Shown one piece after another: positions 10,262-23,346 of a stretch of DNA of 64,000 nt. This DNA comes from Citrobacter koseri (GTDB taxonomy: Bacteria > Pseudomonadota > Gammaproteobacteria > Enterobacterales > Enterobacteriaceae). Location of the stretch: contig UAVY01000008.1 in NCBI GenBank assembly GCA_900446925.1, positions 124,001-188,000 of the forward strand. The letters run 5' to 3'. Both the position numbers and the translations under genes were made by a program. Every line of letters starts with the position of its first letter. Positions within the stretch are counted from its first letter, which is position 1. A model generated the notes under the pieces. That model made no database searches. It saw only the letters and a program-made list of their open reading frames with translations, and was not told the DNA's origin.

Positions 10262-11564
10262 TCAGGCAGGGGGAAATTCGGGGATGTTGTGCCAGACGGG
10301 CCAGTTGAAGGGTGAATCTGGCGCCGCCCAGTTCACTTTCGCGACAGTTTACCGTTCCGCCCATCGCCAGGGCGATGGAGCGCACGATGGCTAGTCCCAG
10401 CCCGCAGCCTCCGGTAGCGCGGTCGCGGCTGGGATCGAGACGCACAAAGGGTTCGAATACATGTTCGCGCGCGTCTGGCGCGATGCCGGGGCCGTCGTCT
10501 TCAACAATCAGGGTCGCCTGATTGCCGCTTAACAACAGGCTGGCCTGAACGGTGGAATGGGAATAACGCAGCGCGTTATTGAGCAGATTATCCAGCACAC
10601 GCTCCATTAGCCGCATATCCAGCGCGCCGTAATCGCCAGGCGTAAGCTGGCTGAGCCGCACCGTGCGCCCGGGGTTGACGCTCTGTACGTCTTCCAGGTG
10701 GCTCGCCAGCCACACGGGGAGGTCGGGAACGGTGAGCGTTAACGCAGTCTGCGGTCTGTCCAGCCGCGCATAGGTCAGTAACTCTTCGATTAACGCTTCC
10801 AGTTGGCCGATATCGCGATTCAGCGCCTGCGACTCCTGTGCGCTGAGATTTTCACTCATCTCCAGCCGGTAACGCAGACGCACCAGCGGTGTACGCAGTT
10901 CGTGGGCGATGCCGTCAATAAGCTGTTTTTTACTGGCGATCAGCGCGTTGATGTTATCCGCCATCTGGTTAAAGGCGATGCCGAGACGTTCAAAACTGGA
11001 ACCGTTGTCAAAGTGAAGGCGCTCTGCGAGGTGCCCTTCGCCAAAACGCTGAGCGGCGGCCTCCAGGCGCAGCATCTCCTGCCAGTGCGGGCGCATCCAG
11101 ATAAACACCGGAAAGGCGAGGGAGATGGCGATAAAGGCCATCAGCGCGATATCCAGTAGCCGCATCTGGTGAAGAAAATAGAGATAAGGAACCGGCCCGA
11201 CGGCCAGCACGTAATGGCTGCGGGGGATGCGCTGAATAAACGTATACTGATCGTCCAGCGCGACGATGTCGCCTTCGCGCAGCCGCTGTGTGGTAAGCGC
11301 GTCGAGTTTGTATTTATTGAGCGGCTCTACGCGCAAATCGAAAGAGAGATTAAGATCCATCTCTTTGAGGGTTTTCCCCCAGTCGCGCGGAGGGATCTCC
11401 CGCAATTCGCTGCGCATTAAATACAGCGAGCTTTTCATCAAATCATCCAGCGACTGTCTGCCTGCGCGTTCTGCGGTGAACTTATACACCAGCCCGACCA
11501 ACAGGGTCATGACCAGAAAGCAGACAAACAGCAGCAGATAAAACTGAACGAACAGTTTTTTCAT
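10262..11564 (-). CDS. rstB: Sensor histidine kinase RstB (frame-disrupted near 3' end)
   Basis: Inner-membrane sensor of the RstB-RstA system, which is under PhoPQ control in E. coli. It has two transmembrane segments flanking a periplasmic loop, a HAMP linker, H-box IAHELRTPLVRLRY, N-box NLLNNALRYS and G-boxes DDGPGI and GGCGLGLAI. The frame breaks near 10308 just after GGARFT (one extra base in ACCCTTCAAC). As sequenced, the protein runs on with an unrelated tail to 10230. Undoing the insertion gives a stop at 10262 and 433 residues, matching E. coli. rstA is immediately upstream. Confidence 0.93.
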
Positions 11565-11576
11565 TGATGCACCCGG

Positions 11577-12320
11577 CTAATCACGCTGACTCTCTTCCCA
11601 AGCATGGGGGGCAAACAGATACCCTTTGTTGCGAACCGTTTTGATTCGATAGGGCTCGGTGGCGTTATCCTGCAATTTCTTACGCAGCCTTGAGATAGCG
11701 ACATCCACGCTGCGGTCCATGCCGTCGTAGCTGACGCCGCGCAAGTTTTTTAGCAGCGCGTCGCGATCCATAATCTGCCCGGCATGGGTTGCCAGTTCCC
11801 AGAGTAATTCGAAATCGGCGGTGGAAAGCGAAACCGGTTCGCCGGAGAGTGCTACTGAACGATTGACCGGGTCAATAATCAACGCGCCAAAACGCAGCGT
11901 TTTATGCGGGGTCATTGCCGTATCCTGAATGCCTTTTGCCTGCGCGGTGAGTTCATTCTGCCGTAAATGCAGGCGCAGACGGGCGAGGAGCACGGCAGGG
12001 GGCGTGGTTTTCAGGATGTAGTCACAGGCGCCCATTTCCAACGCCAGGATGTGGTTCATGTCGCTGTCCAGCGAGGTCAGCAGGACAATCGGCCCTTGCC
12101 AGCGGCCTCGCAAATCGCGGCAAATGGTCATACCGTCTTTGCCCGGCAGCATGATATCCAGTAACACCAGCTCGGGTTGCGTGCGAAGGATCGTCTCTTC
12201 AGCCAGATCGCCGCGAGGTTCAATCAGCACCTCAATATCGTGTTTCGCCAGATAAGCGGCAATTAGCGAGCCAACTTCAGGGTCATCCTCAACAAATACG
12301 ATGGTGTTCATAACGTTCAT
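11577..12320 (-). CDS. rstA: Response regulator RstA
   Basis: OmpR/PhoB-type regulator. The N-terminal receiver has acidic residues EDD and the phospho-acceptor Asp in LLDIMLPGKDG. The C-terminal winged helix includes SVDVAISRLRKKL and ends near FAPHAWE plus five extra residues (ESQRD) relative to the E. coli protein as I remember it. The frame is intact. The start may be at 12320 (MNVMNTIVF) or three codons later (MNTIVF at 12311), which aligns better. It is separated from rstB by 12 bases, so the two are one operon. A probable target, asr, lies in this window. Confidence 0.94.
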   Translation of the reverse strand: MNVMNTIVFVEDDPEVGSLIAAYLAKHDIEVLIEPRGDLAEETILRTQPELVLLDIMLPGKDGMTICRDLRGRWQGPIVLLTSLDSDMNHILALEMGACDYILKTTPPAVLLARLRLHLRQNELTAQAKGIQDTAMTPHKTLRFGALIIDPVNRSVALSGEPVSLSTADFELLWELATHAGQIMDRDALLKNLRGVSYDGMDRSVDVAISRLRKKLQDNATEPYRIKTVRNKGYLFAPHAWEESQRD

Positions 12321-12438
12321 TACGCGGAGAAAACGCCAACATACACCGCCTCCGTTTTCCCTTCCATTAATCTTTTCTAAACGAGAGCGCTTCCGTTATG
12401 CTACAGCCTCAATGTTATTGATGTGTTAAGGCATCGAA

Positions 12439-12774
12439 ATGGGACTCGTGATAAAAGCCGCGCTGGGTGCGCTGGTGGTGGTATTGATTGGTTTTGCTGG
12501 CAAAAACAAAAAATTACTATATCGCCGGATTAATTCCGCTTTTTCCGACATTTGCACTGATTGCCCACTATATTGTCGCCAGCGAGCGCGGAATTGACGC
12601 GTTACGCACGACCATTGTATTCAGTATGTGGTCGATCATCCCTTATTTTGTCTACCTCGCCACGCTTTGGTATTTCACCGGTTTTCTGCGTTTGCCGTTG
12701 CGCTCGGCGGGGCGGTGGTGTGCTGGGGCCTGAGCGCATGGCTGCTGATATTTTGCTGGATCAAACTGCATTAA
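12439..12774 (+). CDS. ydgC: YdgC family inner-membrane protein (frame-disrupted)
   Basis: Small conserved membrane protein (GlpM-like family) of about 111 residues with several hydrophobic helices; function unknown. It starts MGLVIKAALGALV at 12439 and ends CWIKLH. An extra T in TTTT (near 12493) and a missing base near 12698 (after RLP) cancel, so the span is exactly 112 codons. It is convergent with folM, overlapping by four bases at the stop codons. Confidence 0.85.
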
Positions 12775-13494
12775 CGCAGGTGCCGGCCGCCATCCACGGC
12801 GAAACTGCGGCCGGTAACGAAGCAACTGGTGAGAAGATAATCCACCAGGTCGATTACCTCTTTCTCGCCGGGCGCTGTCTTCATCAGGGACTTATTGAGC
12901 GCCTGCTGACGGTACTCGGCGTCGTCGTTTTCGTTAAACAGGATCAGCGACGGGGGCGATGGCGTTGACTTTCACTTCCGGGGCCAGTTTGCGGGCAAAG
13001 GAGCGGGTCATATTATCCAGCGCTGCTTTACTGGCGGCATAGGCGATGTGTTTGTCGCTGCCGCGTTCCACAACATAGTCCGTAAAATGGATGATATCGG
13101 TGGCCGCATGTCCGTGGCCGCGCAACAGTCTTTCCAGCGCATGGTTTAACAGATAGGGCGTATTGACGTGAATCTGCATCATGCATGCCAGCACGCCAGA
13201 GAGCGGGGTGCCAGGCGCCTCGGCCATCCAGGCGCTGGCGTTATGCAAAATAGCCCGCAGGCCTGGCGTATGGGTTTTTATCTTCTCAGCAAATGCCAGG
13301 ACGCCGTCATCGGTGGAAAAATCGGCCTGAATGCACAGCGCGCCCGCTTGCGTCAGGCCGTCGATGGCCGGATAGTGCGTCCGGTAGCTGACAATCACCG
13401 GCTGTTTTTGATTGAGAAAGTGCCACGCGAGCGCGAGACCGATGCGGCGGCCTCCTCCCGTGATAAGGATGGGCAAGGGCTGGTTTTTACCCAT
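12771..13494 (-). CDS. folM: Dihydromonapterin reductase FolM (frame-disrupted)
   Basis: SDR-family pteridine reductase with some dihydrofolate reductase activity. It supplies tetrahydromonapterin. It has the Rossmann glycine motif ITGGGRRIGLA, the NAS block (HNASAW) and a YAASKAA catalytic Tyr-Lys motif. The start at 13494 (MGKNQPLP) is preferred over the upstream in-frame ATG by homology. An extra C near 12949 (GCCCCC, after VNAIAP) displaces the last 60 residues. Removing it gives 240 residues ending GGRHLR at 12771. It overlaps the ydgC end. Confidence 0.92.
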
Positions 13495-13530
13495 TGTAGT
13501 CTCCTTTGGCATCAAACAATGGGGCGACGA

Positions 13531-14911
13531 TTACCCCACCAACATCCACGTAGCCGGAACAGCGGCGATGAGTAGCAGACCGATCAACATCACTTCCTGA
13601 CGATTCAGGACATTATCGTGCGTATGCGTCTTGCGTGCGTAGAGGAAAACTAACAATCCCGGCGCATACAGTACCACCGACAGCAACAGGTGCATCGGGC
13701 CGGACGCATACAATAACCATAAGCCATAAATGCAGGCCCGACACCTACCGCCTGATGAAGAGGGCGCGCGGCGATTTTCAGCAGGAACGCGCCGACCAGG
13801 AAATAGGGTACCAGAATCATCTCTGAAGCAATCGTCAACAGCGTGTTGTAATCCGAACCTGTGAGCCAGATCAGCACCAGGCAGATCTGAACGCACGCGT
13901 TGGTGAGCCACAGCGAAGCCGATGGCGCGCCTTGCGCATTCTGGCGGGCGAAAATGCGTGGGAAGGCTTTATGCGTTGAGGCCAGAAACGGCACTTCTGC
14001 CGCCATAATGGTCCAGCTCAGATAAGCGCCGCAGACTGAAACGATAAGACCCGCCGCGATAATGATTTCGCCCCACGGCCCCATCATTTTCACCATCAAA
14101 CCCGCCATTGACGGATTGCGAATCTCCGCCAGTTCCGGGCGGGCGACGACGCCTAAAGAGAGCAGCGTCACCAGCAGGTAGACGCCCAATGCGGCGAGAA
14201 CCGCCAGCAGCGTTGCACGTCCGACATCACGCTTATTTCTCGCCCGGGCGGAGACGACAACCGCGCCTTCCACGCCGATAAACACCCACAGCGTGATGAG
14301 CATCGTGTTTTTAACCTGCTCCCAGACGGGAACGCCCAGCGCCAGACCGGTGAAATCCAGGCTGAACGTATCGAGCTTAAACATGATGATAGCCAGGACG
14401 ATGAACAACCCCAGCGGCAACAGCTTCGCCAGCGTCGCGACCAGGTTGATGCTGGCTGCGGTTTGCACACCGCGCAGCACCAGGAAGTGCACCACCCAAA
14501 GCAGTACCGACGCGCCGATGATGGACTGCCAGGTGTTGCCGTCGCCAAACAGGCGGAGTTCCGGCGTATCGGTAAAGAAGCTCAGGGCAGAAAAAACGAT
14601 AACCAGATAAGAGACGTTGGCGATAACGGCACAGAGCCAGTATCCCCAGGCGGAGCAGAAACCGATCAGTTCGCCGAAACCTTCGCGCGCGTAGGTGAAA
14701 ATCCCGCCATCCAGTTCCGGGCGAACGCGCGTCAGGATCAGCATAGCGAAAGCCAGTAGCAGTATCCCGACGCCCGTAATCGCCCAGCCAATCAGCAGCG
14801 CTGCCGGGCTGGCCACCGCTGCCATGTTCTGTGGCAGACTAAACACACCTGCGCCAAGCATTGAGCTTAAAACCAGCGCGGTCAGCGCGCTCAGTCCAGT
14901 TTCTTTTCCAT
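13531..14911 (-). CDS. ydgI: YdgI, APC-family basic amino acid/antiporter-type transporter (frame-disrupted)
   Basis: Twelve-helix inner-membrane transporter of the APC superfamily, related to ArcD-type arginine/ornithine antiporters; the substrate is not established here. It starts MEKKL at 14911 and ends VPATWMLVG at 13531. Two single-base deletions break the frame: one after MEKKL near 14894 (GG in place of GGG), one near 13737 within GVGACIYGLW. The span is 1381 bases, two short of the 460-codon E. coli gene plus stop. Confidence 0.88.
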
Positions 14912-15096
14912 CGGTATCCAGTTATAAAAACGAGAGTGGGGAGAATAATTATTTTGGCAAAACGCATAAAAATGGTGAAAGCCACTAAGGCGCGGGATTT
15001 TACGGAGAGAAGAGACCGCATGCAATGATCTCTGAAACATTTGTGACTAAAAATGCTAAAGGCGGGTAGATTTCACATAGGGCAGCATCGTATTGG

Positions 15097-15165
15097 CGCC
15101 TGATGCGCTACGCTCATCAGGCCTACTAACACGTAGGCCGGATAAGATGCCTGGTCTCGCCATCA
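15097..15165. repeat. BIME/REP-type repeat between ydgH and ydgI
   Basis: A palindrome GCCTGATGCGC...CTCATCAGGC is followed by GTAGGCCGGATAAGATGCC, the typical head of an enterobacterial REP unit. The rest of 14912-15200 holds only the ydgI upstream region; no further gene is seen. Confidence 0.7.
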
Positions 15166-15200
15166 GGTGTTATGACAACACTGGATGGCGGGAGCGTACT

Positions 15201-16146
15201 TTACTTATACAGGTCGGCGCTGATCGTCATGTTGTTACCACGTTCCTGCCACTGGCGGGTAATGTGATAATATTTCGCGCCTTTCTTCGGCTGCACGCTT
15301 GGCAACCTGGTAGGAGACTTCCGTCATGTTGCCGTAGTTGCCGGTGAATTTGATGCTGTCAAACGGCACCATCATCGCAGCGGTCGCTTTGTTCAGCTCT
15401 TCGACTTTCGTTCCGTCAGGCAGAGTGACAGTGTAACGTCCACCTTTTGAGGATTGCGTTTCGAAGAAGCGTCCGACTTCAGCGCTTGGAGAAGCGGTCG
15501 TCGCGACGCCCGGAATCTCCACTTTCTTCGCTGCTTCACCGCCGGCGGCCAGCGCTGCGCGACCCGCATCGGGAATCAGCAGGAATAACGTCCGGGCTCT
15601 GGACGACGCGTTTCTTCGCATCTTCTTTATAGATAAACGCGGTAATACGCTGGTTGCCGCCCTGGTTGGCATCGACCTGACGCACAATGTAGAACGAGTA
15701 GGCGCCTTTCGCTTTTGCTGCTTTGGTGATGGCGTCATTCACTTCCGGCTGGCTACGTAGAAACCCTGCACCGTTACGGTGTCGTAAGGTTCCAGCAGCA
15801 CGGCCTGATCTTTCGGTAATTCGACGATACCGTTAATTACACGGTTTTGAGGCGCGTCGGATTTTGGCGCGTCTGATTTATAAACGTCAGCCACGACACG
15901 CCAGTTACCGCTGTTGCCAAAATCGGACGTATCAACAACATAAAAAGAGGCTGCACCTTCTTTATCTGCGCGGCGGGATACGGCATTTACCGCATCGCCA
16001 ATGGCATTAAAACGCCCGGTGACCACAATGCGGTCATAAGGTTTTAGTGCTGCCGCTTGCTCCGGCGTCAGTTCTGTCGCTGCATTTACGGAAAAAGCAG
16101 TCGCAGAAAGCAGTGCGGACGCCAGGAGAGTGTTCTTAAGCTTCAT
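15201..16146 (-). CDS. ydgH: YdgH, DUF1471 periplasmic protein (frame-disrupted)
   Basis: Secreted periplasmic protein made of three repeats of the small YhcN/BhsA-type (DUF1471) fold; in enterobacteria it is linked to stress and envelope phenotypes. A clear signal peptide ends VNA/ATELTP. It starts MKLKNTLLASALL at 16146 and ends SADLYK at 15201. There are three breaks: a deletion near 15752 (TACCGT to TACGT, after QGFY), an insertion near 15580 (after VIPADS) and an insertion near 15290 (within VAKRAA). The net is one extra base over the 314-codon E. coli gene. Confidence 0.9.
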
Positions 16147-16671
16147 AAAAATAATCCTTCGCCTTGCGCAAACCAGGTACTGGTATTGTTATTGACTAGA
16201 AACGTGGCTGATTATTGCATTTAAACCCTGCAAATGTCTGCGTCATTTTTCACTCATCGTACCGCCTGAAGTGACAAGAATGATAACATTTGGTGATATG
16301 TCTAAAAAACAGGCGCTTGACCGGCAAAACTGATAAAGCATACGCATTTTATAAGTTAATTTAATGTTAAACGATTGAATGTCGATGGCGCTAAATCATG
16401 TTTTGCCGCTTCGCTTGAGCGAATTATCGGTCACTGAAGGTGATTTCAAGGTCATTATTCCTGTTTGTGGGCTGAATCGTTCATATTTTGCAAATTTCAT
16501 AATAAATACTGTTTTTTGGCGCTAGATCACAGGCGCTATTTTCAGTAGGTTATAGAGAGTTTGTTACTGTTTTATTTTTCCGGGGTAGCACTTACCTCTT
16601 ACGCAGGCGTGCGTATGCATCCTGCGATCACTGACAAACCATCATCAAAAAAACCGATGGAAGGGAACATT
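16147..16671. other. Intergenic region between divergent ydgH and pntA
   Basis: 525 bases, AT-rich, with no convincing gene. It must contain the two divergent promoters. A CRP-like half (GATCACAG) occurs near 16526. An open frame runs upstream of pntA from 16561, but it lacks homology and I do not take it as coding. Confidence 0.6.
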
Positions 16672-18202
<1,531 letters not shown>

Positions 18203-18209
18203 GGGGTAA

Positions 18210-19603
<1,394 letters not shown>

Positions 19604-19624
19604 TCCTTTACTGGCGCAAGTCAT

Positions 19625-19651
19625 AAAACGGCCTCTCAGGAGGCCGTTTTT
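19625..19651 (+). terminator. Rho-independent terminator after pntB
   Basis: The stem AAACGGCCTC with GAGGCCGTTT and a short CAG loop, followed by Ts. It lies 22 bases after the pntB stop and may also serve tqsA from the other strand. Confidence 0.88.
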
Positions 19652-19664
19652 GCATCTGAAGAGA

Positions 19665-20699
19665 TCAGGTTTTATTCAAGTCACTGAGCAGGACGGCAAT
19701 GCTTTGCCCGCCGGAGGTTTGCTCCAGCGCGATTTTAACGATGATCGTCAACGGCACGGAAAGCAGCATGCCGACAGGGCCTAATAACACCCCCAGAAGA
19801 TCAGGGAGAGAAAAACCACCAGCGTGGAAAGGCCCAATCCACGCCCCATGATGCGGGGCTCAAGGATGTTCCCGAACACCAGATTGATAATCAGATACCC
19901 CGTCAGCACCACCAGCGCGTCATAAAGACCGCTGAACACCAGAACCTGCGCAATAGGCGGGATTGCGGCCAGAACCGAGCCAATATTGGGGATATAGTTA
20001 AGTGCGAAGGCCAGCAGTCCCCAGACGAATGCGAAACGAACTTCCAGCAGCGCCAGCATTCCCCAGACCACAACGCCCGTGATAATGCTGATCGCCGTTT
20101 TCAGCACCAGATAATGCGACACGCTGTCGATTGCGCGCTGAATCGCGGCCATACCTTCAACCGGCCTGGCCATCATCTGCTGGAGTTTACCGGGCAACTG
20201 CGGAACTTCCAGTAGCATAAAGACCACGGTTAACAAAAGCAGGAAAATGGATGACATGGCGTTAGACAGCTGCGCCAGCAAATTCGTCACCAGCGTCATG
20301 GCGGCGTTAGGGTCGATATATTTCACCAGCTCATCCACCGAGACGCCGATACCCAGGCGCTGTAGCCACGGTTCAATGTTTTTCAGCGGCACAACCAATG
20401 ATGAGCGGTATTGTGGCAGAGTGCGGGCTAACTCATTTAGCGATGTGCCGAGATAGGCCAGCAGCAACCACCATGCCCATCACGATAATCCCGATCAGTA
20501 TCGATACGGCCAAAACGCGCGGGATGCGAAGCCTGACCATGCGCTGCACCAGCGGGCTCAGTACCACCGCAATAAATAACGCCAGAATAAACGGCACAAT
20601 AATATCGGCAGCGAAGCGAATACCGGTGAGAATGATGACCAGCATTCCCAGCATGATTACGAGTTTCAGGCCGTTAAGCGTGATGATCGGTTTTGCCAT
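19665..20699 (-). CDS. tqsA: AI-2 exporter family protein TqsA (frame-disrupted)
   Basis: AI-2E family (PerM-like) inner-membrane protein implicated in export of the quorum signal autoinducer-2 and biofilm control in E. coli. The start [12 protein letters not shown] at 20699 is preferred over an upstream in-frame ATG. It has multiple helices, with the family block [18 protein letters not shown]. An extra G near 20466 (before LLAYLG) and a missing G near 19787 (before LLGPVGM) cancel; the span is 345 codons. Confidence 0.9.
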
Positions 20700-21121
20700 G
20701 ATAATTCCTGAATTTTTGTTCTTACTCTTTATAATAATGTGATTTTTGTCGGGCTGTGCTAACAAAAATCAAACGGCGCGGGTAAAGAAGTGAAAAGGTT
20801 TTGAGTTAATTCTAAGGCTGTGGTACAAATCAGACGTGTTTAACTACCGAGGACAATTTTCATCCGCGATGACGAGAAGCAACACTGCGGATAATTGTAA
20901 TATTATGGACAATATGTTCAGGACGTTTTTTTCTACACAGACCGTACTTCTTCGCACTTCTTCCTCTTTCCTGCTTGCTGGTGAGCAGCACTGGCGCAAC
21001 CGCGCTTTAGTCCCTTACTTCTGCCTGAGCTGGCGTTATGCGCCTGGCTAATTCATTTTATTTTTTGGTTTACTGCATACAGCAGGCCCGAAGGACTATA
21101 TTCTCAAGCAGGAGAAGCACC
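20700..21121. other. Intergenic region upstream of mdtJI
   Basis: 422 bases between divergent tqsA and mdtJ. It is unusually long for so small an operon and holds one plausible leader ORF, listed separately. Otherwise I recognise no conserved element. Confidence 0.5.
20905..21051 (+). CDS. Candidate leader peptide upstream of mdtJ (MdtU-like position)
   Basis: A 48-codon open frame with ATG at 20905 (or 20914, giving 45 codons) that ends 70 bases before mdtJ. It is rich in Ser, Leu and Arg, includes HWRNR and ends in SWRYAPG. In E. coli a short upstream ORF, mdtU, lies in the mdtJI leader and mediates polyamine-dependent control. I infer a similar role from position only; the ribosome site is weak and I could not align it. 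Confidence 0.35.
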   Translation: MDNMFRTFFSTQTVLLRTSSSFLLAGEQHWRNRALVPYFCLSWRYAPG

Positions 21122-21485
21122 ATGTTTTACTGGATTTTATTAGCCCTTGCCATTGCGGCTGAAATTACCGGAACGCTGTCGATGAAATGGGCAAGCGTAA
21201 GCAATGGCAACACGGGTTTTATTTTAATGCTGGTCATGATTACGCTGTCGTATATTTTTCTCTCTTTTGCCGTAAAAAAAATTGCGCTTGGCGTGGCGTA
21301 TGCCTTGTGGGAAGGCATCGGTATTTTATTTATTACGCTGTTTAGCGTGCTGTTATTTGACGAAGCCTTATCGGCCCATGAAAATTGCGGGTCTGGTTAC
21401 GCTGGTATTCGGGATCGCGCTGATTAAATCGGGTACGCGCAAGCCAGTAAATGCCGCGAAGGAGGCGACGCATGCCGCAGTTTGA
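21122..21485 (+). CDS. mdtJ: Spermidine exporter subunit MdtJ, SMR family (frame-disrupted)
   Basis: One half of the paired small-multidrug-resistance transporter MdtJI, which exports spermidine. It has four hydrophobic helices, with the conserved membrane glutamate in [13 protein letters not shown]. The start at 21122 follows AGGAGAAG. One inserted base near 21375 (TCGGCCC, after FDEALS) breaks the frame before [10 protein letters not shown]; correction gives 120 residues. It overlaps mdtI by 14 bases, implying coupled translation. Confidence 0.93.
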
Positions 21486-21801
21486 GTGGGTTCATGCCGC
21501 GTGGCTGGCGATGGCGATCGTTCTGGAAATCGTCGCTAACGTGTTCCTGAAATTTTCTGACGGCTTTCGTCGCAAGTTCTATGGCATTCTGTCGCTGGCC
21601 GCGGTGCTGGCGGCCTTCAGCGCGCTCTCTCAGGCGGTGAAAGGCATTGATCTTTCGGTGGCATATGCGTTGTGGGGCGGATTTGGTATCGCCGCCACGC
21701 TGGCAGCCGGGTGGGTGCTTTTTGGACAGCGTCTGAACAACAAAGGCTGGGTAGGCGTGGTATTGCTGCTTATCGGCATGATCATGATAAAACTGGCCTG
21801 A
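21472..21801 (+). CDS. mdtI: Spermidine exporter subunit MdtI, SMR family
   Basis: Partner of MdtJ in the heteromeric SMR exporter. It is 109 residues, intact, with four helices and the conserved Glu in [13 protein letters not shown]. The start [11 protein letters not shown] at 21472 lies inside the mdtJ 3' end, preceded by AAGGAGG. In-frame codons upstream encode a basic stretch without homology. Confidence 0.95.
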   Translation: MPQFEWVHAAWLAMAIVLEIVANVFLKFSDGFRRKFYGILSLAAVLAAFSALSQAVKGIDLSVAYALWGGFGIAATLAAGWVLFGQRLNNKGWVGVVLLLIGMIMIKLA

Positions 21802-21846
21802 CAGCTATGCTGCCCGTTACGGCGGGCAGCGCACGGGAACCATCAT

Positions 21847-22666
21847 CTATTCCTGAGCCAGCGCTTCCAGCTTGTCGCGAAAGCCGGTGACGGAAATCGC
21901 GCGGTTGTCAGCCCCGCCAGCGATCTTTTGCCGCCGGAGCGGAACTTTGTACGCCAATCAACTGCCAGCCAGCGTCGGTATGCAGCATTAACGGAGAACC
22001 GCTGTCGCCGGGCAGCGTGTCGCACTGGTGAGAGAGCACCGCGTTTTGCGCCCAGCCAGTAATCAGGCAATCCTGATGCGAGTAAAGCGTATCAAGATGA
22101 TCTTCCGGGTAACCTGACTGCGTCACTTTGCGGTCGGCGGTTTTCAGGGCAGCGGTTAGCGCGGCTTTATCGCCTTCAAATAAGGGCAGTGGGGTAATGC
22201 CGGACGGCGGATAACGCAACACAATCAAACCAAAATCCCACGGCGCGGCGGCCGGAGGGACAATCCAGCCATCGCCATCAGGCTTTAAGCGCTTTCCCAG
22301 CGACGGATCGACCCGACCTTCAATACCGTGAATTTCATAACGCCAGAGACCTTTTTGCGATACGAAACGCAAAGCCACGGCTTTATCTGGCTTCCCTTTC
22401 GGCGGCGTTAACAAGCAGTGTCCGGCGGTGAGCGCCAGATGAGATGAAATGAGCGTGGCGGTACACAGGTTGCCGCTGGCGGTTTCCAGTTGACCAATAG
22501 CGTCCCACGGCGACTGCGTCGGATCTTCAACCTTGACCCGATCGTCATGGTCAAAAAATAACGTTTTGGCTTCACGGGTATCCGTGGTGGTATCAGCCTC
22601 ATCCGCATGAGCAACGACAGGGGAAAGACAAATTACGCCCAGTAATACCGCAATGGTTTTATGCAT
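21847..22666 (-). CDS. ydgD: Trypsin-like serine protease YdgD (frame-disrupted)
   Basis: S1-family (V8/glutamyl endopeptidase-like) secreted protease of unknown substrate. A signal peptide ends VAHA/DEAD. The catalytic His lies in LTAGHC, the Asp in APWDFGLI and the Ser in GDSGSP, so the triad looks complete. The start at 22666 ([10 protein letters not shown]) is preferred over the hydrophobic in-frame extension. An extra G near 21925 (after AKDRWR) displaces the last 25 residues; the corrected end is LEALAQE at 21847, giving 272 residues. Confidence 0.92.
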
Positions 22667-22866
22667 ATCACACTCTGTGTGGGTAATTATGATTATTAAA
22701 AGCAAACCCTCAGTGAATACTATAGACGTGACGGCAGGAAAGTGGGAGTAAAATCAGATAACTACATTCAGGAAATATAAAAATGCGTGGCAATAAGGGC
22801 GCATAATATAAGCATGGTGAGAATCAACTCAAAGCGGTAACGAAACACGTTAACCCTCCGAAGAAA

Positions 22867-22894
22867 CGGCGCTAAACCCGATGATTTAGCGCCG
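22867..22894 (-). terminator. Hairpin downstream of asr
   Basis: A 10-bp stem, CGGCGCTAAA with TTTAGCGCCG, in the gap after the asr stop. A short T-rich tract follows on the minus strand. Confidence 0.65.
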
Positions 22895-22937
22895 TGTGTT
22901 ATGGCGCGGGGGGAGCGCCATAGAACTCGCCAGTGCC

Positions 22938-23186
22938 TTATGCCGCCGGTTTAGCCGCAGTATGTTTTACCGCTTTTTTGGTGTGTTTTTTCGCTGCCTG
23001 CGCTTTTTGTTCAGGCGCTTTCTGAGCCGCTGCTTTGTGGTGTTTTTTGTGATGCGTGGTTTTTGCCGGTGCGGTTTTAGCGGGTGCCGCAGCCGGAGCC
23101 GTCGTGGACGTTGCCGTTTCAGCAGCAAATGCAGCAGAAGACAGACCCATAGCAGCGGCAACAACCAGAGCTAATACTTTTTTCAT
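22938..23186 (-). CDS. asr: Acid shock protein precursor Asr
   Basis: Small periplasmic protein strongly induced by low pH and needed for acid tolerance. It is 82 residues: a signal peptide ending AAFA/AETA, then a very basic, Lys/Ala/His-rich tail with HHKKHHK and [10 protein letters not shown]. The frame is intact. An RstA-like box lies about 105 bases upstream, and rstBA is in this window, matching the known RstA control of asr in E. coli. This version is shorter than the E. coli protein. Confidence 0.93.
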   Translation of the reverse strand: MKKVLALVVAAAMGLSSAAFAAETATSTTAPAAAPAKTAPAKTTHHKKHHKAAAQKAPEQKAQAAKKHTKKAVKHTAAKPAA

Positions 23187-23289
23187 TCTGATACCCTCGA
23201 TTTGGTTTTTTATTCAACCCCACTGCGGGGCCGGTGAAATCACTATATCGCTGTAAATCGAGGGCTTCCGTGAGTCATTGGTATCGGCG

Positions 23290-23303
23290 TGTAACGGTAT
23301 GTA
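23290..23303 (-). promoter_or_regulatory. RstA-binding box upstream of asr
   Basis: The minus strand reads TACATACCGTTACA, which matches the published RstA box TACATNTNGTTACA at all but one fixed position. It is placed about 105 bases before the asr start, where activation is expected. Confidence 0.65.
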
Positions 23304-23346
23304 CAACCGGCCCGGCAGATTGACGCTACCGGGCAAACAAGAGACA

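Noticed and set aside
12368..12382. PhoP box upstream of rstA (GTTTA with GATTA on the minus strand)
   Set aside because: Only one half matches and no -10 element lies at the required distance, though rstA is PhoP-regulated in E. coli.
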